Source: Streptomyces montanisoli
GTDB lineage: Bacteria > Actinomycetota > Actinomycetes > Streptomycetales > Streptomycetaceae
DNA length: 35,750 nt
Direction: 5' to 3'
NCBI RefSeq assembly: GCF_017813245.1
Contig: NZ_JAGIQL010000063.1
Location: 1-35,750, forward strand
Each line of letters opens with the position of its first letter. Within the stretch, counting starts at the first letter, position 1. The position numbers and the translations under genes were made by a program. Shown here piece after piece: positions 31,778 to 35,750 of the stretch. Under the pieces are notes generated by a model that was not told where the DNA came from, made no database searches, and worked only from the letters and a program-made list of their open reading frames with translations.

Positions 31778-32803
31778 CTACAGCACGCACTCGGCCTCCG
31801 CGTAGCGCTCTGCCGGGACCGTCTTCAGCGTCTCGACGGCCTCGGCCAGCGGCACCATGTCGATGTCCGTGCCGTGCAGCGCCGTCAGCATGCCGAACTC
31901 GCCGCGGTGCGCGGCCTCGACCGCGTGCCAGCCGAACCGGGTCGCCAGCACCCTGTCGTACGCGGTCGGCGTGCCGCCGCGCTGGACGTGCCCGAGGATC
32001 ACCGGACGCGCCTCCTTGTCGAGGCGCTGCTCCAGCTCGACGGCGAGCTGCCCCGCGACCCCGGCGAACCGCTCGTGGCCGTAGATGTCCGTGCCACCCT
32101 CGTCGAACTTCATGGAGCCCTCGCGCGGCTTGGCGCCCTCGGCGACCACTACGATCGCGAACCGCTTGCCCGCCGAGAACCGCTTGCCGACGAGCGCGGT
32201 GAGCTCGCCGATGTCGAAGGGCCGCTCGGGCACGACGATGGCGTGCGCGCCGGCCGCCATCCCGGAGTGCAGCGCGATCCAGCCGGTGTGCCGCCCCATC
32301 ACCTCGACGATCAGCACGCGCTGGTGCGACTCGGCGGTGGTCTTGAGGCGGTCGAGCGCCTCCGTCGCGACGCCGACGGCCGTGTCGAAGCCGAACGTCA
32401 CGTCGGTTGAGGCGATGTCGTTGTCGATCGTCTTCGGCACGCCGACGATCGGCAGCCCCGCCTCGGACAGCAGGTTCGCCGCCTTCAGCGTGCCCTCGCC
32501 GCCGATCGGGATGATCACGTCGAGGCCGAGGTCGGCGACGTGCCCCCTGGCGCGTTCGACGCCGCCGCGCAGATGCGCGGGCTGGACGCGGGACGAGCCG
32601 AGGATGGTGCCGCCACGGGCCAGGATGCCGCCGACGGCGTCAAGGTCGAGCTTGCGGTAGTCGCACTCCAGGAGGCCTTTCCAGCCGTCGTGGAACCCGA
32701 TCACCTCGTCGCCGTGGTCGACGACGGCGCGGTGGACGACGGACCTGATCACCGCGTTGAGGCCGGGGCAGTCACCGCCGGAGGTGAGGACACCAATTCG
32801 CAT
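31778..32803 (-). CDS. pfkA: 6-phosphofructokinase
   Basis: The enzyme phosphorylates fructose-6-phosphate to the 1,6-bisphosphate, the committed step of glycolysis. The 341-residue product has VLTSGGDCPGLNAVIR (phosphate binding), PKTIDNDI with the catalytic Asp127, and the sugar site MGRHTGW. Gly104 (IGGEGT) with Lys124 (PKT) marks a group III enzyme that should use ATP; PPi users carry Asp at 104. ATG 32803 is clear. Monocistronic, with its own terminator. The 224-bp gap upstream shows only repeats of GCTCAGG. Confidence 0.96.
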   Translation of the reverse strand: MRIGVLTSGGDCPGLNAVIRSVVHRAVVDHGDEVIGFHDGWKGLLECDYRKLDLDAVGGILARGGTILGSSRVQPAHLRGGVERARGHVADLGLDVIIPIGGEGTLKAANLLSEAGLPIVGVPKTIDNDIASTDVTFGFDTAVGVATEALDRLKTTAESHQRVLIVEVMGRHTGWIALHSGMAAGAHAIVVPERPFDIGELTALVGKRFSAGKRFAIVVVAEGAKPREGSMKFDEGGTDIYGHERFAGVAGQLAVELEQRLDKEARPVILGHVQRGGTPTAYDRVLATRFGWHAVEAAHRGEFGMLTALHGTDIDMVPLAEAVETLKTVPAERYAEAECVL

Positions 32804-33002
32804 GGCCCGGACAACCTTTGCAACGTGTGTGGGGCGATGCCGGACCCCGTCGTCCGGTCTGATCGCCGCCACCCTACCGGCGCACGGCGGCCCCGCCGAA
32901 CCCGGCGTCCGCCTGCTGGACAGGTGGGCGCCGCAACGGCCCCGCAGCCCGCTCACATGACGAAGGCGCTGCTCAGGAGGGGTGCGTGCGAGACCGAACG
33001 AA

Positions 33003-33032
33003 GCGCTCAGGTGTGCGCCTGGCGCGCTCAGG
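33003..33032. repeat. Direct repeat duplicating the gatD stop context
   Basis: GCGCTCAGG occurs at 33024-33032, which contains the gatD stop (TGA on the minus strand, 33028-33030), and again at 33003-33011. The 21-bp offset makes the second TGA an in-frame backup stop. A related GCTCAGG lies further on near 32970. Confidence 0.65.
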
Positions 33033-33756
33033 CGGGCTGCGTCGCGGCGTTGATCCGCTCGTCCCGCAGCGCGTCGTACCACCGGTCGTCCACCGGCGGC
33101 AGCGCGTTCACGTCGAGGGCCAGCTTCAGCAGCAGGTCCGCGATGTGCGGGTTGCGCGCCATGACGGGGCCGTGCATGTACGTGCCGAACACCGTGTCGT
33201 TGAACGCGCCTTCGGTGCCGTCGCCCGTGCCGTTGCCCCTGCCGAGCCTGGTGCGCGCGAACGGCCGCGCCGACTGGCCCAGGTGGGTGATGCCCTGGTG
33301 GTTCTCGAACCCGGTCAGCGGCGGCAGGTTGAGGTTCGGGTCGATGTCCGCCAGGACGTCGCCGACGCAGCGCTCGCCCTCGCCGCGCGTGGAGACCACG
33401 TCCAGCAGGCCGAGCCCCGCCTCGCGCTGCCCGAGGTCGTTGACGAACTCGTGGCCGAGGATCTGGTAGCCCGCGCACACCGAGAAGACGATCGCGCCGT
33501 TCGCGACGGCGCGGTTGAGGCCGCCGTCCCTGCGCAGCCGCTCGGCGGCGAGCCGCTGCGGCCGGTCCTCGCCGCCGCCGATCAGGTAGATGTCACCGGA
33601 CGTCGGCACCGGCTGGTCGCTGCGCACGTCGACCCGTGAGACGTTCAGCCGGCGCTGGTGCGCGCGCCGCTCCACGACCAGCGCGTTGCCCTGGTCCCCG
33701 TACGTGCTCAGCAGGTCCGGGTAGATCCACACCAGCCTGAGGCTGCTGTCGGTCAT
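33028..33756 (-). CDS. gatD: Lipid II isoglutaminyl synthase, glutaminase subunit GatD
   Basis: GatD releases ammonia from glutamine for amidation of D-Glu in the lipid II stem peptide. The 242-residue product is a class I glutamine amidotransferase of the CobB/CobQ-like type: LLSTYGDQGNALVVERRA at the N-terminus, nucleophile Cys94 in FSVCAGYQILG, and His195 in TYMHGPVMARNP. Cys94 has the same number as in characterised GatD proteins. ATG 33756 has a GAGG-type SD. It lies 56 bp downstream of murT, with which it forms the working complex. Confidence 0.96.
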   Translation of the reverse strand: MTDSSLRLVWIYPDLLSTYGDQGNALVVERRAHQRRLNVSRVDVRSDQPVPTSGDIYLIGGGEDRPQRLAAERLRRDGGLNRAVANGAIVFSVCAGYQILGHEFVNDLGQREAGLGLLDVVSTRGEGERCVGDVLADIDPNLNLPPLTGFENHQGITHLGQSARPFARTRLGRGNGTGDGTEGAFNDTVFGTYMHGPVMARNPHIADLLLKLALDVNALPPVDDRWYDALRDERINAATQPA

Positions 33757-33812
33757 GCTCACTCGTTCCTCTCGGGTGGTCCGCTCGGTGTTGGGCTCGC
33801 CGGTCGCGCTGA

Positions 33813-35051
33813 TCAGTTGCCGACGCGGCGGCGCAGGTCCTGGAACGCCGTGTAGTTGGCGATCACCTCGATGCGTCCCGGCGGCGCGTACTGCACCGCC
33901 TCGTCCAGCGTCTCGCAGACGCGGAAGGTCAGGCCCGCGACCTCCAGGCGCACCGCGAGGTCGAGCCTGCGGTCGCCGAGCACGCAGATCGGGTGCCCGG
34001 CGAGCCGCGTGTAGTCGACGTCCCACAGCCAGGACGTGTCGGTGCCGTCGGCGCCGCGCGCGTTGACCGAGAGGATGACCGGCGTGGGCGGCGGGTCGAT
34101 CAACGAGAACGTCTCCAGCCAGCCTGCCGGGTTCTTCGCCAGCAGCAGCCTGAGGTCGCGGCCCTGGAAGGACACCACGTCGTAGCGGCCCGCCACCGCC
34201 TGCACCTGGTACATGCGCTGCAGCGCCACGCCGGGCGGCACGCCGAACGTCGCGGCGACGGCGGCGGACGTGGTGGCGTTGGCCTTGTTCGCGCGGCCGG
34301 GCAGCTGCAGGTGGATCGGCCAGGCCGAGCCGTGCGGATCGAGCACGTGGTCGTCGCGCAGCGCCCAGCCGGGGGAGGGGCGGCGGAACCCGCACTGCGC
34401 GCAGAACCAGTCGTCGCCGGGGCGCTGCATCACGCCGCCGCAGGACGGGCAGGACCAGGCGTCGTCCTTCCACTCCTGGCCGGCGGCGACCCACACCACG
34501 TTGGGCGAGGAGGAGGCCGCCCACACGATCAGGGGGTCGTCCGCGTTGGCGATCACGACGGCCTTCGTGCCGGCCAGGCCCTCGCGCCACTTCTCGGCGA
34601 GCATCCGGGTCTCGGCCGCGCGGTCGAGCTGGTCGCGCGAGAGGTTGAGCAGGGCGATCGCCTTCGGCGTGGTGTCGCGCGCCACGCCGGCGAGGTACTT
34701 CTCGTCGACCTCGATCACGCCGAACCTGGCGTCGGAGCCGCCGGCGAGCGCGGAGGTGATGCCCGCGGGCATGTTCGCGCCGAGCGCGTTGGACACCACG
34801 GGCCCGGCGGCGCGCAGGGCCTCGGCGATCAGCCGCGTCGTGGTCGTCTTGCCGTTGGTCGCCGACACGAGGATGACGTCGAGGTGCTGCGCGAGCCGGC
34901 GCAGCAGGTCGGGGTCGAGTCTGAGCGCGACCTTCCCGCCGATCACCGATCCGCTGCCGCGCCCGGCCGCGCGCGACACCGCCGCCGCGGCCTTGCCCGC
35001 CGTCACGGCCAGCCTGGCCCGCGAAGACAGCGGCTCCGTGTTGCCTGCCAT
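33813..35051 (-). CDS. murT: Lipid II isoglutaminyl synthase, ligase subunit MurT
   Basis: MurT is the Mur-ligase-like subunit that activates the D-Glu carboxyl of lipid II with ATP and receives ammonia from GatD. The 412-residue product has the P-loop SATNGKTTTTR (Lys68), LNLSRDQLDR, a four-Cys zinc ribbon (C201xxC204, C217xxC220) inserted in the central domain, and the C-terminal DUF1727 part (VSFQGRDLRLLLAKNPAGW). The first gene of the murT-gatD operon. It diverges from a deformylase gene (126-bp gap). Confidence 0.96.
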   Translation of the reverse strand: MAGNTEPLSSRARLAVTAGKAAAAVSRAAGRGSGSVIGGKVALRLDPDLLRRLAQHLDVILVSATNGKTTTTRLIAEALRAAGPVVSNALGANMPAGITSALAGGSDARFGVIEVDEKYLAGVARDTTPKAIALLNLSRDQLDRAAETRMLAEKWREGLAGTKAVVIANADDPLIVWAASSSPNVVWVAAGQEWKDDAWSCPSCGGVMQRPGDDWFCAQCGFRRPSPGWALRDDHVLDPHGSAWPIHLQLPGRANKANATTSAAVAATFGVPPGVALQRMYQVQAVAGRYDVVSFQGRDLRLLLAKNPAGWLETFSLIDPPPTPVILSVNARGADGTDTSWLWDVDYTRLAGHPICVLGDRRLDLAVRLEVAGLTFRVCETLDEAVQYAPPGRIEVIANYTAFQDLRRRVGN

Positions 35052-35141
35052 CGTCCCTGTTCCTCCTCGCGTCGGTCCTGGGTCAGCCTATCGAGATCCG
35101 GCCACGGCCCAGAACCGCGCCACGAGGCCGCCACCGCCAAC

Positions 35142-35156
35142 GCCGCCGGAGGCGGC
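35142..35156. other. Small hairpin ahead of the deformylase gene
   Basis: GCCGCC-GGA-GGCGGC forms a perfect 6-bp stem with a 3-nt loop in the murT/deformylase divergent gap. It may lie in a promoter or leader; no role can be assigned. Confidence 0.4.
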
Positions 35157-35177
35157 CCTGAGCCGGACCGTACCCTG

Positions 35178-35726
35178 ATGCGCATGCGTAAGCGCCCCAT
35201 CCCCGGCAGCGCAGGGCGCGTACGAGCCATGCGGACGCTCGGCGACGCCGTCCTGCACGCACCGTGCGCGCCGGTCGACCGCTTCGGCCCCGCCGTGGCG
35301 GACCTCGTCGAGGACCTGTTCGCCACGATGTACGCGGCCCGCGGCGTCGGCCTCGCGGCCAACCAGGTCGGCGTGGGGCGGCAGGTGTTCGTCTACGACT
35401 GCCCGGACGACGAGGACGTCCGCCACGTCGGGCACATCGTCAACCCCCGGCTAGTCCTGGCGGACGGGGTCGTCGTGCGCGGCCCGGAGGGATGCCTCTC
35501 GCTGCCCGGCATCGAGGCCGGCACCGAACGGTTCGACCACGCCGTCGTGGAGGGGTTCACCTGGGAGGGCGAGCCCGTGCCAATCGAGGGTGACGGCTTC
35601 TTCGCCCGCTGCCTCCAGCACGAGACGGACCATGTGGCGGGCACCGTGTACGTGGACCGCCTGACGGGCCGCCGCAGGCGCAAGGTCCTGCGCGCCGCGC
35701 GCCGCGCCCCGTGGGGACCCGCCTGA
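35178..35726 (+). CDS. def: Peptide deformylase
   Basis: Removes the formyl group from new N-terminal Met. The 182-residue product has all three family motifs: GVGLAANQVG (from Gly56), EGCLSLPG (Cys106, metal ligand) and QHETDHVAG (His148, Glu149, His152). It ends in an Arg-rich tail (GRRRRKVLRAARR). The start could be ATG 35178 or ATG 35184. No good SD is seen; a TACCCT at 35171-35176 could be a -10 box that would place transcription start at or next to ATG 35184, making the mRNA leaderless. It is one of likely several deformylases in this type of genome. Confidence 0.94.
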   Translation: MRMRKRPIPGSAGRVRAMRTLGDAVLHAPCAPVDRFGPAVADLVEDLFATMYAARGVGLAANQVGVGRQVFVYDCPDDEDVRHVGHIVNPRLVLADGVVVRGPEGCLSLPGIEAGTERFDHAVVEGFTWEGEPVPIEGDGFFARCLQHETDHVAGTVYVDRLTGRRRRKVLRAARRAPWGPA

Positions 35727-35730
35727 CGCG

Positions 35731-35748
35731 GGCGCCGCCGGAGGCGCC
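35731..35748 (+). terminator. Possible terminator after the deformylase gene
   Basis: GGCGCC-GCCGGA-GGCGCC lies 4 bp after the stop codon, at the window edge. The 6-bp stem is GC-only; no T-run is visible before the sequence ends. Confidence 0.45.
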
Positions 35749-35750
35749 GG

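Overview
The window is about 35.7 kb of very GC-rich actinobacterial chromosome. Codon positions are strongly GC-biased, GTG and TTG starts are used, and the gene set (DUF885, ROK and DasR-like GntR regulators, PurB, CNNM/CBS pair, CatR-like Fur plus KatG, a BioB with a Cys/His tail, GatD/MurT) together with a c-di-AMP riboswitch ahead of an NlpC/P60 gene point to Streptomyces or a close relative. From memory, the order from sbcC through purB, bio and pfkA to gatD/murT resembles a conserved chromosomal block of Streptomyces; I could not check this. The left edge is a contig end: bases 1-67 are an error-bearing Illumina P7 adapter joined to a truncated sbcC. No tRNA, rRNA, CRISPR array or insertion sequence was seen.

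Layout. 68-6615: sbcC end, a DUF885 zinc hydrolase, a GNAT protein, a GntR regulator with a DasR-type operator over its -35 box, a convergent ROK regulator and a small hypothetical. 6649-12351: purB-mug operon, an SGNH hydrolase, two overlapping CNNM/CBS membrane-protein genes and a shortened GNAT. 12410-15909: a PerR/CatR-like repressor divergent from katG, with a palindrome inside the katG promoter spacer, then a VOC protein. 15951-20516: biotin block, bioB-bioA-bioD on the minus strand and bioF divergent, around an 18-bp palindrome. 20750-21659: an RsbW-like ATP-binding protein and a secreted NlpC/P60 hydrolase under a c-di-AMP riboswitch.

22163-23468: a small helical protein, a ClpP whose catalytic His is Gln, and a divergent Phd/YefM antitoxin without a toxin. 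This is the most unusual module. 23541-28571: an NAD-dependent epimerase, a large secreted Asp-box propeller protein, then an amicyanin-like lipoprotein coupled to a membrane protein. 28830-31624: a small NfeD-like protein with an SPFH/flotillin protein, a 52-residue membrane protein and a CtaG-like protein. 31778-35726: phosphofructokinase, the gatD/murT lipid II amidation pair, and a divergent peptide deformylase.

A recurring feature is short direct or tandem repeats of about 9-17 bp at the 3' ends of genes, several of which copy the stop codon itself (GntR, bioF, the Asp-box gene, gatD). Most of the window is housekeeping or conserved core. The best leads for new biology are the ClpP(His to Gln)/antitoxin module, the repeat-built BioB tail, the dre-like operator, and the 3'-end repeats.
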